NCBI GenBank assembly: GCA_038210375.1
Contig: JBBQWT010000002.1
Span: 124,001 to 188,000 of the forward strand
DNA from: JBBQWT01 sp038210375
Lineage (GTDB): Bacteria > Acidobacteriota > Terriglobia > Terriglobales > Acidobacteriaceae
Direction of reading: 5' to 3'
Length of the DNA stretch: 64,000 nucleotides
Under the pieces are notes generated by a model that was not told the DNA's origin, made no database searches, and saw only the letters and a program-made list of their open reading frames with translations. The first letter of the stretch is position 1; every line of letters begins with the position of its first letter. Position numbers and translations under genes: made by a program. Shown here one piece after another: positions 50,919-60,390 of the stretch.

Positions 50919-53869
50919 TATCGTGAGACCCGCAGGATGGCCGCGCCAGTCCGCCCGGCCATGTTTTTATTCTCCGCTGCCTGCGCGTGCTGGCGCAATC
51001 CCGCCAGTGGCACAGACCCGTGTTCGTGGATGGCCTGACGCTCGTTATTGTCTTGGGGATGAGCCTGCCGGTAGGGTCCGGTAATGGTCTGCGCGGATTC
51101 GTCAGCTTTGAATCTCAGATAGCGCACCTGGTGGTCCCGCGCTTTAGCTTGATCGCCCACGCCGTTGTAACACAGCATCAGGTTGTAATGCGCCTGCAAA
51201 TCTTCGGGGTCTATGGCCAGTACCAGGTTGAATCTCTGAATCGCGTCCTGGTAGCGGCGCTGCAGGAAAAGGATGCGGCCCAGATCGTTCTGGGCAACCC
51301 GGTCACGCGGATATTGCGCCACCACCTGCTGCAGGTGCGACGCCGCCTCGTCGTACTTCCCTTCCGCGCGCAAAACCTTGGCATAGAAAAAATGTGCGCG
51401 CGCCAGGATGGGGCTCAGCGCCAGCGCCTTCTCCAGCACCACGCGCCCGCGATCCATGTCGCCCTCCTGTACCGCGACCCGTCCCATGTTCACCCATCCG
51501 TCGGGGTTCCTGGGATCAATCTCCGTAACTTTTTGAAACGCCGCCTGCGCCCCTTTGAGGTCGCCTTGCAGAAACAGGCCGATGCCGTAGTCGTTCCATC
51601 GCTGCCAGTCGTCAGCTTGCAACGCCACCACCGGCAGCGGAGCCGGAGCGTTGCGCGGCGCCACCTGCAGCGTGACCTCGTTTTCCGCCATCACTTCGAT
51701 GGGCACGTCGGGAATCTTCTCCTGTTTCGCAGAAACTCCTTGCAGGCTACCCGTAAAGACGTACTTGGTGTCGTCATAGCCCGGGGCCGCCGCCGGCCGT
51801 GGCAGGCTGGGATCGGCTACCCCGCCAAATGAAAACTGGGTGTTCCACCAGGCAAACTTTCGATACAGCAGCCGCGCATGCAGAGTGATCTGGTTGCCGG
51901 TGCTTTCGGGCACGTTCAAGCGGTAATGCACCGTGTCCGCCGCTCCCGGGGGAATCAGGTGGACGTAAACCGTCGCTCGCGAGGCCCACGCATTGCGCTT
52001 ATTGATGGGGTTGCCGTGCTCGTCGATCTGCAGCGAGCGATAAAAGTGTGCGCCCTTTTCCACCGGGCCTTTGCCATTGTCTTCAACCTCGCCGCTCCAA
52101 TAAACCGTTTGGCCTTTTTCGTCGATGCCTTTCAGCTCGACCCAGGTGTCATATGCGTCCACCGTGCCGCCGGGGAAAAAGTGCCCCAACTTTTTGGTCC
52201 GCACTACAACATCCACCCGCACGCTGTCGCCCCGCCGCACCGTCGCATGCACCCGGTTTAGGGGAGCGTTCACCGCCACCGCGTCACCGCCCCCCGCGGC
52301 GCTGACCGGGGCTTCGGCTTCCTCTCCCACAGCGAAGGTAGTGGATAATTCACTGCCTCCCGCCGCCACCGGCTTGCGTGCCTGCGTTCCACTTAACGCC
52401 TGCGCCGGGGACATGGCGAAGATGTCGATGGTCATCACATTCTTTAAAAAGTTTTCTGTGACTTTGAGCTGTTCAGCATCCTCATTAGCGGTGGGCAGCG
52501 CGGTGTTAGCGCCGGGGAAGCGATGGGAGTGAATCTGCCCGTGCACGTTTCCCGCATCCTCCGACGACGTCAGCGGCATATGGCAGTCGGCGCATTGCTG
52601 CGACTTCGCGGGATAATAAAACGACCGCGCGCCTTCGCCGGAGACGCCGCTGGCTTGCCAGTTGTCGTATTCGTTGAACCCGCGGATCCAGCGGTAATGG
52701 TTCACCGGAACATCCAGGTGGACTTTGTGGCAGGCGGCGCAGAATTCGGCAGGCTGGTCGCGCATGAACGGCTTGAGGAAGACCCTGCGATGGGGCTCGG
52801 GATTCAGTTGGATCACGAAATCGTGCAGCCGCCGCAGCACCGGGTTCTTTTCCGCCGCCAGTTCGTGCAGCGTGGGATATTCCAGGTAGAAATCTCCCTG
52901 CCCCATCGTGCTCTTCACCCGCGCGATGGAGTGGCACATCATGCAGCCCAGGCCGGCCTGCGCCTCGGGGGTATGCACGATCTGCTTGATCGGAGTATCC
53001 ATCTTCCCGGCATACAGCACCGCGGGGTCATGGCATCCGCCGCACCATTTCGACGGCCCGGTGCCGACCGTGTCCTGCATGTACTCGATGCTCTTGCGAT
53101 ACCACTGGTTATTGAACGAAGAAAAGTGGTGGGCGGAGCTGTACCACTGCTTGTAGACCTCCTGGTGGCAGCGCTGGCAGGAATCGGATTCCATAAAAAA
53201 CTTGCTGGGAATCTTCCGGTTGCCGTAAATCTGCGCCGAACTGGGAAAGAACGCGCCTTGCGGCCCGTCGCCCTCCCCTGCCATCGTCTCCGGGGGCATG
53301 GCCGGGTTCACGATGTGGAAGGACCGCTGCCATTGCGACGTTCGCGCATACCAGGCTCCGGCGCCAAGCCCTGCCACAAGCAACAGACAAACCGGCGTGA
53401 CCAGCAGCGGCTTCCCCCGGCCCCAGGCCATCCCGCCGCGGCCCGTCGCCGAGGAAGCTGCCGAGGAAATCGATGACGATAGAAGAATGCCGGCCCCGAG
53501 AGTTGAGAGGAAGACATGGCTATAAAGCAGCGTCCAATGCGAACGAGCGGTGCCGGTAAATATCATCGCCACGCCCAGCAGCGCGCCGATCGCCACCAGC
53601 AGCCATCCACTCGCGCTGAGCAGGCCGCGAGATTTTAACCCGCCCCACAACACCGGGACCAATAGGAGTGTGGTGATGACTCCCGCGACTAAATGCAGTA
53701 TCACGACAACGGCGTAGAAAATGTTGGCTTGGGGAAAAGCAAATAGATAGGCCGCCGAAACAGTAAGAAAGATCAGCAGACCCGGCAGAAGTTTGCGGCG
53801 GGAAGCTGATTCGCGCAAGTTGGCGGTTTTGGCCCCTCGCAACTTACCTGCGCCGGAAGGAGTCAACAA
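50918..53869 (-). CDS. Five-heme cytochrome c with N-terminal membrane domain and C-terminal TPR repeats
   Basis: 983 residues. The first 180 hold about five membrane helices. Residues about 230-430 carry five CXXCH heme motifs: CQRCH, CGGCH, CMMCH, CAACH and CADCH, with AHHFSSFNNQWYRKS and similar His residues as possible distal ligands. A beta-rich middle domain (about 500-740) has HFFPGGTVDAYDTWVEL. The end is TPR repeats (GAQAAFQKVTEIDPRNPDGWVNMGRVAVQ and two more). The arrangement suggests a membrane-tethered periplasmic electron carrier with a protein-binding scaffold. The substrate is unknown. Translational coupling with the CRTAC1 gene suggests a joint complex. Confidence 0.9.
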   Translation of the reverse strand: MLTPSGAGKLRGAKTANLRESASRRKLLPGLLIFLTVSAAYLFAFPQANIFYAVVVILHLVAGVITTLLLVPVLWGGLKSRGLLSASGWLLVAIGALLGVAMIFTGTARSHWTLLYSHVFLSTLGAGILLSSSISSAASSATGRGGMAWGRGKPLLVTPVCLLLVAGLGAGAWYARTSQWQRSFHIVNPAMPPETMAGEGDGPQGAFFPSSAQIYGNRKIPSKFFMESDSCQRCHQEVYKQWYSSAHHFSSFNNQWYRKSIEYMQDTVGTGPSKWCGGCHDPAVLYAGKMDTPIKQIVHTPEAQAGLGCMMCHSIARVKSTMGQGDFYLEYPTLHELAAEKNPVLRRLHDFVIQLNPEPHRRVFLKPFMRDQPAEFCAACHKVHLDVPVNHYRWIRGFNEYDNWQASGVSGEGARSFYYPAKSQQCADCHMPLTSSEDAGNVHGQIHSHRFPGANTALPTANEDAEQLKVTENFLKNVMTIDIFAMSPAQALSGTQARKPVAAGGSELSTTFAVGEEAEAPVSAAGGGDAVAVNAPLNRVHATVRRGDSVRVDVVVRTKKLGHFFPGGTVDAYDTWVELKGIDEKGQTVYWSGEVEDNGKGPVEKGAHFYRSLQIDEHGNPINKRNAWASRATVYVHLIPPGAADTVHYRLNVPESTGNQITLHARLLYRKFAWWNTQFSFGGVADPSLPRPAAAPGYDDTKYVFTGSLQGVSAKQEKIPDVPIEVMAENEVTLQVAPRNAPAPLPVVALQADDWQRWNDYGIGLFLQGDLKGAQAAFQKVTEIDPRNPDGWVNMGRVAVQEGDMDRGRVVLEKALALSPILARAHFFYAKVLRAEGKYDEAASHLQQVVAQYPRDRVAQNDLGRILFLQRRYQDAIQRFNLVLAIDPEDLQAHYNLMLCYNGVGDQAKARDHQVRYLRFKADESAQTITGPYRQAHPQDNNERQAIHEHGSVPLAGLRQHAQAAENKNMAGRTGAAILRVSR

Positions 53870-54076
53870 TCCTCCGCCAGTGGGAACCGGCCATGACTCA
53901 CGAGATTCAAGTGCTTGCGTGCGGCAGAGCCGAGCACTCTCTTGATCAAATTTAGCATTAACTTCGATGTCCCATGAACTTTAAGTTGGCCAGATGTAGC
54001 GGCGCAGCATAAAGCAAACAAGCATGACCGGTAAATGGGGTGCGGCATTGCGAAGAAGGATATTACAAGCGAGAGT

Positions 54077-54116
54077 AACCGCACTCAATAATGGTTTTGA
54101 ATTATTGACTGCGGTT
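54077..54116. promoter_or_regulatory. Long hairpin or dyad of unknown role
   Basis: Arms 54077-54092 (AACCGCACTCAATAAT) and 54101-54116 (ATTATTGACTGCGGTT) pair over 16 bases with one mismatch, around an 8-base GGTTTTGA loop. There is no T tract on either side, so a plain terminator is unlikely; it could be a regulator-binding dyad or a leader hairpin of the cytochrome operon. Confidence 0.6.
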
Positions 54117-54243
54117 TGTCGATTCGCGGAGAGCGGGTAAGCGACATCGTTGCTCCGGCGGCCGCTTTGAGTTCAATCCACATTCCTCGGTGTCAGACTG
54201 GCGTCTCGTTGGGGGGACGGCGTGAAGCAGTTCCCTGGAATCC

Positions 54244-54273
54244 AAAAAAAAGGCCGGTCATCGCTGACCGGCC
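54244..54273 (-). terminator. Rho-independent terminator of the OmpA-like gene
   Basis: On the minus strand the stem GGCCGGTCA / TGACCGGCC with a four-base loop is followed by a run of T. It starts 18 bp after the stop codon at 54291. Confidence 0.93.
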
Positions 54274-54290
54274 ATGGGGAATTCCCCGAT

Positions 54291-55775
54291 TCAGAAGGTG
54301 GCGCCGGCAGGCACCAGCCAGATTTGGGTGTCGTGGCCGCCGGTCGTGCCCAGGCGGTTTTCAATTCTGCCGGGGTCGATTCCCTTTTCTTTAACCAGGT
54401 AATCACGCGCATTCAACCCGCGTCGCGATGCCAGTTGTTGGGCGTGGACCTCATCACTGTCGGCGTTGCTAATCAGCACCACTTTGGTGTCAGGTTCGCG
54501 TTGCAGTCGCAGCGCCACATCGTCCAGAATGGCCTTGGACACATTGTCCACCCGCGCGCCGTTGCGCTTGAAGTCAACATGGTTCAAATTGGCGGCTTGT
54601 GCGGGAGCCGGTACCACCGGCGTCGGCACGGCTTCCACTTGCACCTTGGTATTGGCGCTCGCGGTGAGCGGACTGGGTCGGTTGTCGCTGGCAGTGCCGG
54701 TTACGGTGATCACCGACGGCTTTACCCCGGTAGTGTCCAGGGTGACGCTCGGCCCGCTTCCTGAAATCAAACCGGCGGTCGCCGAGTAGCTGTAGGTCAG
54801 CGGGTGATTATCCGCGTTACTCACCGCTGCTGTGATGGTCGAAGGGCTTCCCGATTGCACCACCGCCGGATTTGCCGACAGGGTCATGGTCAATGCCGCG
54901 GGCGCTCTTACGGTGAAGGAGGCGTTGCACATGGCGGTTTGCCGGTGTCCATCGCTGAGGTTGGCGGTGACCGGGTAAGTACCGGGGGCGAGGCCCGCGG
55001 TATCGATCTGGGCGGTGGCGCCAGTGCCCGAGACTTTCACGCCGCTGCCGCTCCAGTTATAGGTAACCGTGTGCCGCGGGTTGAAATTAGATGCGCTCGC
55101 CGATACCGTTACCGGCTCGCCGGCCAGTACTTCTGAAGGCTGCATGGAGCAGGAAGCGGATGGTGGTATGCCGGCTTCGCCTCCGCCCAGGTTCACTACC
55201 AGGCCGGTGCTCAGGCGATATCCCATCAAGGTAGTGGGTGTCGGCTTGAATGCCGGAGCGGGCCCGAGGAAACCGAAATCATGCCGCGCCCACTGGTAAT
55301 CCGCCTGCGCCAGCCGCAGCGAAAGATGCGGCATCACCCGCCAGTCGATGCCGCCTCCAGCCAGGATGCCGGGTCCGCTATCGGTGCGGGGAAAGTTGGT
55401 GGGCCGGAAGCGATGCAGCCCTCCCATCACGTGCACAAATGGAGTCAGGCGCGCGTACGGAGCCCGCGCCGTCAGGCCCGCCTGGTAGGTTTCGATCTTG
55501 CAGTGGCACGAAAATGTGGCGTAGTCGAAGCTGGCGCCTAAATAGCGATTAAAGAAATAGGTGGCATTGGCGTTGAACCCTGATATTCCGGGCACCGAGC
55601 TGAAAGCATCGATGGGAACGCCTCCGATGCTTCCTCCGGGGTGCAGAAAGGAATAGCCGGCGAAGATATCCACCTTGGAGGGCGCCTCATCTTGAGCAAC
55701 CGCGTGGACTGCCGGCAGCGTGCACAACGCCAGCGATATGATGCCTGCCCAATTTCGAACCTTGGAAAATAACAT
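54291..55775 (-). CDS. OmpA family protein: beta-barrel, Ig-like domains and OmpA C-terminal domain
   Basis: 494 residues with a signal peptide (about 1-28). An outer-membrane beta-barrel of about eight strands (about 30-200) begins KVDIFAGYSFLHPGGSIGG. Two or three Ig/PKD-like domains follow (about 205-390), including SCSMQPSEVLAGEPVTVSASASNFNPRHTVTYNWSGSG. The end is an OmpA/MotB-type domain (VDFKRNGARVDNVSKAILDDVALRLQREPDTKVVL, NADSDEVHAQQLASRRGLNARDYLV) that anchors to peptidoglycan. It is a single gene with a strong terminator. It is probably structural, linking the outer membrane to the wall. Confidence 0.9.
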   Translation of the reverse strand: MLFSKVRNWAGIISLALCTLPAVHAVAQDEAPSKVDIFAGYSFLHPGGSIGGVPIDAFSSVPGISGFNANATYFFNRYLGASFDYATFSCHCKIETYQAGLTARAPYARLTPFVHVMGGLHRFRPTNFPRTDSGPGILAGGGIDWRVMPHLSLRLAQADYQWARHDFGFLGPAPAFKPTPTTLMGYRLSTGLVVNLGGGEAGIPPSASCSMQPSEVLAGEPVTVSASASNFNPRHTVTYNWSGSGVKVSGTGATAQIDTAGLAPGTYPVTANLSDGHRQTAMCNASFTVRAPAALTMTLSANPAVVQSGSPSTITAAVSNADNHPLTYSYSATAGLISGSGPSVTLDTTGVKPSVITVTGTASDNRPSPLTASANTKVQVEAVPTPVVPAPAQAANLNHVDFKRNGARVDNVSKAILDDVALRLQREPDTKVVLISNADSDEVHAQQLASRRGLNARDYLVKEKGIDPGRIENRLGTTGGHDTQIWLVPAGATF

Positions 55776-56019
55776 GCGTAGTTCCTCCGAACATCAAACT
55801 CGAATCTTGCAATGCCGCTGTTACTAAAACTGCGCTAAACCGGTTCCGCGCCCGCCCAGGTTTCCTCAGGCTCCGCCCGCGATTGCAATGCAATGGTGAA
55901 ACTTTCCACTTCGCACTCTCCGCCTTGTAGTCACTTTGGGACCTGCCGCCCGTGCTATCCGGTCCTGGGCCCCCGGCGGGAGTGGTTACCGCGCCGGAAG
56001 CCTGACCGCTTTCGCAGCG

Positions 56020-58515
56020 CTATGGCGCGGGTACGTTGATGACGGTGTTCACCATAGTGACCGATGCCACCAGGCTCAGCGCCCGTCCGTTGAGCGTGGT
56101 GATGATCACGTTGCCCGCGGTGGAGAACGTGATGCCCGACGGAGCAATGATGGTTCCCACCATCACCCCGCCGCCGGTGCCGTTAATGGTGGCCGCGGTT
56201 CCCACGTGCCAGAAGACATTTTTGGCCTGTGCGCCGTTGACCAGAAGCACGCTGCGCGGAGTTCCCGCTACTCCCACCGTGAGTGAAGTGCCCATCTGGA
56301 ACACCCAGAAGGCGTTGGGATCTCCCTTGGCATCAAGGGTGAGGTCACCAGCGGTGATGGCAAAAGTTCCCGGCGCGGATTGATAAATACCTGGCGGTAG
56401 GACGAGGTTTCCCAGTTCGCCGCCTTGTGCGGGAACGGTTGGCGGCAGGTTCGCCGGCGATGTGGCCAGGTAGGCCACATTGGCGTCGGCCAGGGCCTTG
56501 GTGGCGACCGCCAGAGTGGCGGCGGTCCCTTCCGTCGGACATCCAACCGTGGGCGGCGGCGGCGCGGTATAGATCTTGCCGTTCACCGTTCCTATGTTGA
56601 GCGGCGTCTCGGTATAGGTGCAACCCGGCCCCGCATCGTGGAAGCCGGTGATCACCGTGGAGACGCCGGTGGTGCCGATGTCGCCGTTAATCACCGTGAG
56701 AATCCCCATGTTGGTGATGCCCGCGCTTCCGCCGAATGCGCCGAATGTTCCTGCCGTCCCCAGGTTCACGGGCGGCGGGACCACCACCGCCGCGGTGGTG
56801 AAGGTGCAGACGAAGTTGGCGATCAGGGCATTGCCGGCCAGGTCACGCACCCCGGTGGTGAGGGTCGCGGTATACGTGGTGTTGGGCGCCAGCGCAGCGG
56901 TCGGAGTAAAGGTTGCGATCCTGCTGGCCGCGTCATAGGTAACCGTTCCGGTTACCGGAGTCGCGCCCGGTCCGGTCAGGGTGAAGGTGGTGGTGTTGAC
57001 CGTGGCAGGATCCAGCGCCTCGCTGAAGGTCGCGCTGTAAGCCTGGTTGACGGCCACGCCGATGGCGCCGCATGCCGGGTTGGTGGAGATCACGGTCGGC
57101 GGAATCACATCGGGCGCGGGACCGGTGGTGAAGGTACAGGTGAAGTTCGCGGCCAGCGCGTTCCCTGCCAGGTCCTTGATGCCGGTGGTCAGGGTCAAGG
57201 TGTATAAGGTGGCGGGCGCCAGGTTGGCGGCGGGAGTGAACACGGCGCTGTTGCTGGCTGCCGCATAAGTAACCGCGCCGGCCACCGGGGTCGCTCCCGG
57301 GCCGGTCAGGGTAAAGGTCGTGGCGTTGATGGTTGCCGGATCGAGGGCCTCGCTGAAGTTGGCCGTCACCTTGGTGTTCAGCGCGACCAGCGTCGCGCCG
57401 CACGCGGGATTTGTGGAAGTCACCGTGGGCGGCGTTACATCCGGACCCAGTCCGGTGGTAAAGCTGCACACAAAGTTGCTCGCCAGAGCCGTGCCCGCCA
57501 GGTTTTTCGCGCCGGTCGTAATCGTGACCGTATATAAGGTGCTGGCGGCGAGGTTGGCTGCCGGAGTGAAGGTGGCCACGTTCCCCAACGCAGAATAGGT
57601 GACCGCTCCCGCGACCGCCGCGCCCCCGGGTCCGGTGACCAGGAACGTCGTGTTATTGATGGTGGCGGGATCCATGGCTTGGCTGAAGCCCACGTTGATT
57701 TTCTGGTTCAGCGCCACGTTGGTGGCGCCGCATCCCGGGGTGATAGTGCTCACCGTCGGCGCGACCGGCGGTGGACCGGTGGTGAAGCTGCAGACATAAT
57801 TTGCTGCCAGGGCGTTGCCGCCCGTGTCCCGCGCGCCGGTGGTGATGGTGTAGGTGAATACCGTATTGGCCGCCAATGCCACAGCCGGCGCAAAGCTGGC
57901 CGTGTTGGTGGCCGCGTTGTACGTTACCGCTCCGGCTACCGGCACGCCTCCCGCACCGGTCAAGGTAAAGGTGGCCGCATTGATGGTGGTGGGGTCCATC
58001 GCCTTGCTGAAAGTTACGGTGATGCTGGGGATATTGCCCGGCACCGCCACCGCTCCGCACGCCGGGGTACTCGCGATCACGCGCGGCAGCGCCAGCGTGG
58101 TAAAGCCGCACACAAAACTGGCGGCCGGCGAATTACCCACGAGGTCCTGCACGCCCGTGCTTACGGTGATGGTAAAGGCAGTGTTCGGCGCCAGGTTCGC
58201 CGCCGGAGAGAACGTGGCAATGTTGCTGGTGGGATCGTAAGTCACCGTTCCCGCTACCGGCGTGGCTCCCGGCCCGGTCACCGTAAAGGTCGTCCCGTTA
58301 ATCGTCGCCGGATTCATCGTCTTATTAAAGGTGACCGTGATCTTGCCGTTCAGCGCAACCTGGGTGGCGCCGCATGCCGGACTGCTGGCGACCACCGCGG
58401 GAAGAACCGTTCCGCCTACGCCCGGGGGCACCGCTGACGAACCGCAGCAACCTGCAATCAACCCAGCCAGTAAAAGGGCTATCACCCAAAATTTGTTTAC
58501 GTATTTCGAAGTCAT
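56020..58515 (-). CDS. Lipoprotein with five Ig-like (Big_5) repeats and a C-terminal DUF3494 (ice-binding-like) domain
   Basis: 831 residues from the ATG at 58515 (AGGAG six bases upstream). A lipobox is visible (LLAGLIAGC, about residue 23). Five repeats of about 100 residues follow, each opening with a P-x-CGA motif (SSPACGATQVALN, STPACGAVAVPGN, ITPGCGATNVALN, STNPACGATLVALN, STNPACGAIGVAVN) and closing with SFVCGFTT-like sequence. The Ig-like Big_5/SbsA fold is inferred. From about residue 583, LGTAGTFGAFGGSAGITNMG, INGDIGTTGVSTVITGFH and the C-terminal VFWHVGTAATINGTGGGVMVGTIIAPSGITF match DUF3494, the fold of bacterial ice-binding proteins and adhesins. The likely role is surface adhesion. 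Confidence 0.9.
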   Translation of the reverse strand: MTSKYVNKFWVIALLLAGLIAGCCGSSAVPPGVGGTVLPAVVASSPACGATQVALNGKITVTFNKTMNPATINGTTFTVTGPGATPVAGTVTYDPTSNIATFSPAANLAPNTAFTITVSTGVQDLVGNSPAASFVCGFTTLALPRVIASTPACGAVAVPGNIPSITVTFSKAMDPTTINAATFTLTGAGGVPVAGAVTYNAATNTASFAPAVALAANTVFTYTITTGARDTGGNALAANYVCSFTTGPPPVAPTVSTITPGCGATNVALNQKINVGFSQAMDPATINNTTFLVTGPGGAAVAGAVTYSALGNVATFTPAANLAASTLYTVTITTGAKNLAGTALASNFVCSFTTGLGPDVTPPTVTSTNPACGATLVALNTKVTANFSEALDPATINATTFTLTGPGATPVAGAVTYAAASNSAVFTPAANLAPATLYTLTLTTGIKDLAGNALAANFTCTFTTGPAPDVIPPTVISTNPACGAIGVAVNQAYSATFSEALDPATVNTTTFTLTGPGATPVTGTVTYDAASRIATFTPTAALAPNTTYTATLTTGVRDLAGNALIANFVCTFTTAAVVVPPPVNLGTAGTFGAFGGSAGITNMGILTVINGDIGTTGVSTVITGFHDAGPGCTYTETPLNIGTVNGKIYTAPPPPTVGCPTEGTAATLAVATKALADANVAYLATSPANLPPTVPAQGGELGNLVLPPGIYQSAPGTFAITAGDLTLDAKGDPNAFWVFQMGTSLTVGVAGTPRSVLLVNGAQAKNVFWHVGTAATINGTGGGVMVGTIIAPSGITFSTAGNVIITTLNGRALSLVASVTMVNTVINVPAP

Positions 58516-59043
58516 TTGTTGCTCCTTATTCGGCAGTTGCGCAGCCTTGCGGCGCACTCATGAGTTACGGGATTGATGAAGAACGTATATTGAAGAGCAG
58601 TTAAGTGGCCAAACCAGTGGCTTCTTTTGATCTTGGGGGGGGACTGAACCCAAACCGCAAAAAAACCCTGGTCTTGTAATGAACAAAATTCTCGTTCTTT
58701 CACCACCGCAAAGATGGTCAATATTGCTCACAGCATCAAAATCATCAACATCAATAGAACGAAGGAGCGCAACCCCAATCCAAATTGTTTTGTTAGGGCG
58801 GAAGCGGCGGACATTATCCGCAGTCGTGAAACTCAATTCACAATCGACAGATAAATTAGAGAAACTCAACGATTTCAAGCCGAACAAACAAGCGATTCCG
58901 GGTTGAAGTCCCAATGCTGCACTAGTGCAGGACCAAAACAGGAGAGTGGGAAGGGACCAACCCACAAGCGTTACCAGGGATTCCGTCTCAGCGCCGGGGT
59001 AGCGCGACCGGTCCCAGGGTGCCATCGCGCAGAAATCTCCTGG
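58516..59043. other. Gene-poor intergenic region
   Basis: About 530 bp. It is AT-richer than flanking genes and holds no frame I trust; the minus-strand frame 58558-59025 has an improbable composition. A 14-bp perfect palindrome CTGCACTAGTGCAG lies at 58917-58930. Confidence 0.55.
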
Positions 59044-60172
59044 TCACCAGCAGAGACATTGATCCGGGCTCGTTATGTTATACAGAACATTGCTGTCATT
59101 CCTGCCGGAGATCATTTCGCTCCGGGGCATGAGCCTCTTGATCTCGTCTCGAATTTTGCCCGCACGATCCTCATTACAAATGACCAGGACCTTGCCCTCA
59201 AGTGCGGGCAGAATGGCAGCCAGGTTGACCGTGGGTGCATTCCCCATGGTTCCGCCCACATCTTCGCCGCTCGCCTCGGCCCTCGCCTTGAACCCACCCG
59301 GACCTTTGACGAGCATGGTTAAGGTCAGAATCTGCCCACAGGGGAGCCTCTTCAACCGCTCCCAGCCAGTCGGCCTTAGCTTGAGCTGCCACCGCTCGTC
59401 TGAACTCCAGCTCCGCTACTTCTGGTGCCCGGTGTGCCGCCTGCTTCGCCTTTCACTCGGCTTCGGCCTGGGTGGCGGCTTCGCGCGCTGACTTCTGCTC
59501 CGCTTCTTCCCGCCCCCGCCCTGCCGCCTGCGCGGCCTGCTTTTCGGCTTCGACCTGAGCGGTGGCTTCGCGCGCGATGCGAGCTTCAATTCGCGCCCGC
59601 GCCGCGAGTTCCGTCTCCAAGGTCGCCCGCGCAAGATTGGCGGCCTCGCGCGCCTCCTGCTGAGCGGCGCGGGCGGCTTCAACCGCCTGCTTCGCCGCTT
59701 CCGCCATGGCCGCCGTTTCGCGCCGCGCCTCCGCCGCTTCCGCGTATGCCCGCATTCGGGCTCTCCCAGGCTTGAGCCCCTGTTCGGCGCCCAGACCAAG
59801 ATCTGTCTCCGCGTTGCTTGGACCGAGAGCAACCCCAGGACTGGCCCTGCCCCCTTCAGCACCGGGCCCAGTCTCAAACTCGGGGAATGATTCCCCGAGA
59901 CCCTCCGCGGCAGAAACTTCTGCAAGGGCCTCCTCCGCGGGGAGCGCCGCCTTGCTTCGGGAATGGCGTTCACGCGCGAGTCGGAATGCGGAGTCGAACG
60001 CAGACGGCTGGCGCCATTTGAAGTCGTAAAATCGGTGCCGGCAGTCAAGACAGCGGAAGGCCCGGCGCAGGAAGAGGTGTTCCATGCCATCCGACTTGGT
60101 GGTGCGGTTTGAGTATCTGACGTTCTTGCTGCCGCAGAAACGGCACTTGGTCAAATTGTCATGGGTCGACAT
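59044..60172 (-). pseudogene. Disrupted gene: zinc ribbon plus Ala/Glu-rich coiled coil, broken by a stop and a frameshift
   Basis: From ATG 60172 the product starts MSTHDNLTKCRFCGSKNVRY and has two CXXC pairs (CRFC, CLDC) forming a zinc ribbon (about 1-50). An acidic linker and a long Ala/Glu/Arg coiled coil (AKQAVEAARAAQQEAREAANLARATLE) follow. A TGA at 59453-59455 interrupts the coiled coil, but the same frame continues open with KAKQAAHRAPEVAELEFRRAVAAQAKADW to about 59340. There a different frame takes over with a protein-like tail (NLAAILPALEGKVLVICNEDRAGKIRDEIKRLMP) ending at 59044. The likely explanation is one gene damaged by two mutations, or two sequencing errors. Confidence 0.55.
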
Positions 60173-60390
60173 GGCCCTGTCCGGGGGGGCGCTCAGCACT
60201 CGCGCGTCCATAGAATACATCCGGAGTCTAATGCTTTTCTGTACGAAGTACATGGAAAAGATCAAGAACTGGCGTAACTGGGTTTACCGAAGCTTCCGGA
60301 CGGTCCTTAATCCAGAGCTTAAAGGGATCGACTTCAATCGGCTGGAAAAATATTGATGAAATAAAAGGGGAAGTTGTGACGAGAAGGCCG

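Larger units (their letters stand above)
53870..54290. other. Intergenic region between the cytochrome and OmpA-like genes
   Basis: 421 bp with no credible gene. It contains a strong 16-bp-arm hairpin (54077-54116) and, at the far end, the terminator of the OmpA-like gene. The promoter of the cytochrome operon should lie within 53870-54070, which is AT-richer than its neighbours. Confidence 0.6.

Noticed and set aside
54291..58515. Horizontal transfer of the surface-protein block
   Set aside because: GC content and codon style match the core genes, so there is no sequence sign of recent acquisition.
58558..59025. 155-residue minus-strand open frame
   Set aside because: Composition is erratic, no ribosome site, no recognisable domain, and it reads into the leader of the lipoprotein gene.
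59453..59455. TGA read as selenocysteine in the coiled-coil gene
   Set aside because: The context is a low-complexity Ala/Glu coil with no redox motif, and a second lesion (frameshift) lies close by, so gene damage is the simpler reading.
59416..60090. 224-residue Arg/Pro-rich minus-strand frame
   Set aside because: It is the out-of-frame shadow of the coiled-coil gene; the zinc-ribbon frame has the conserved cysteines.
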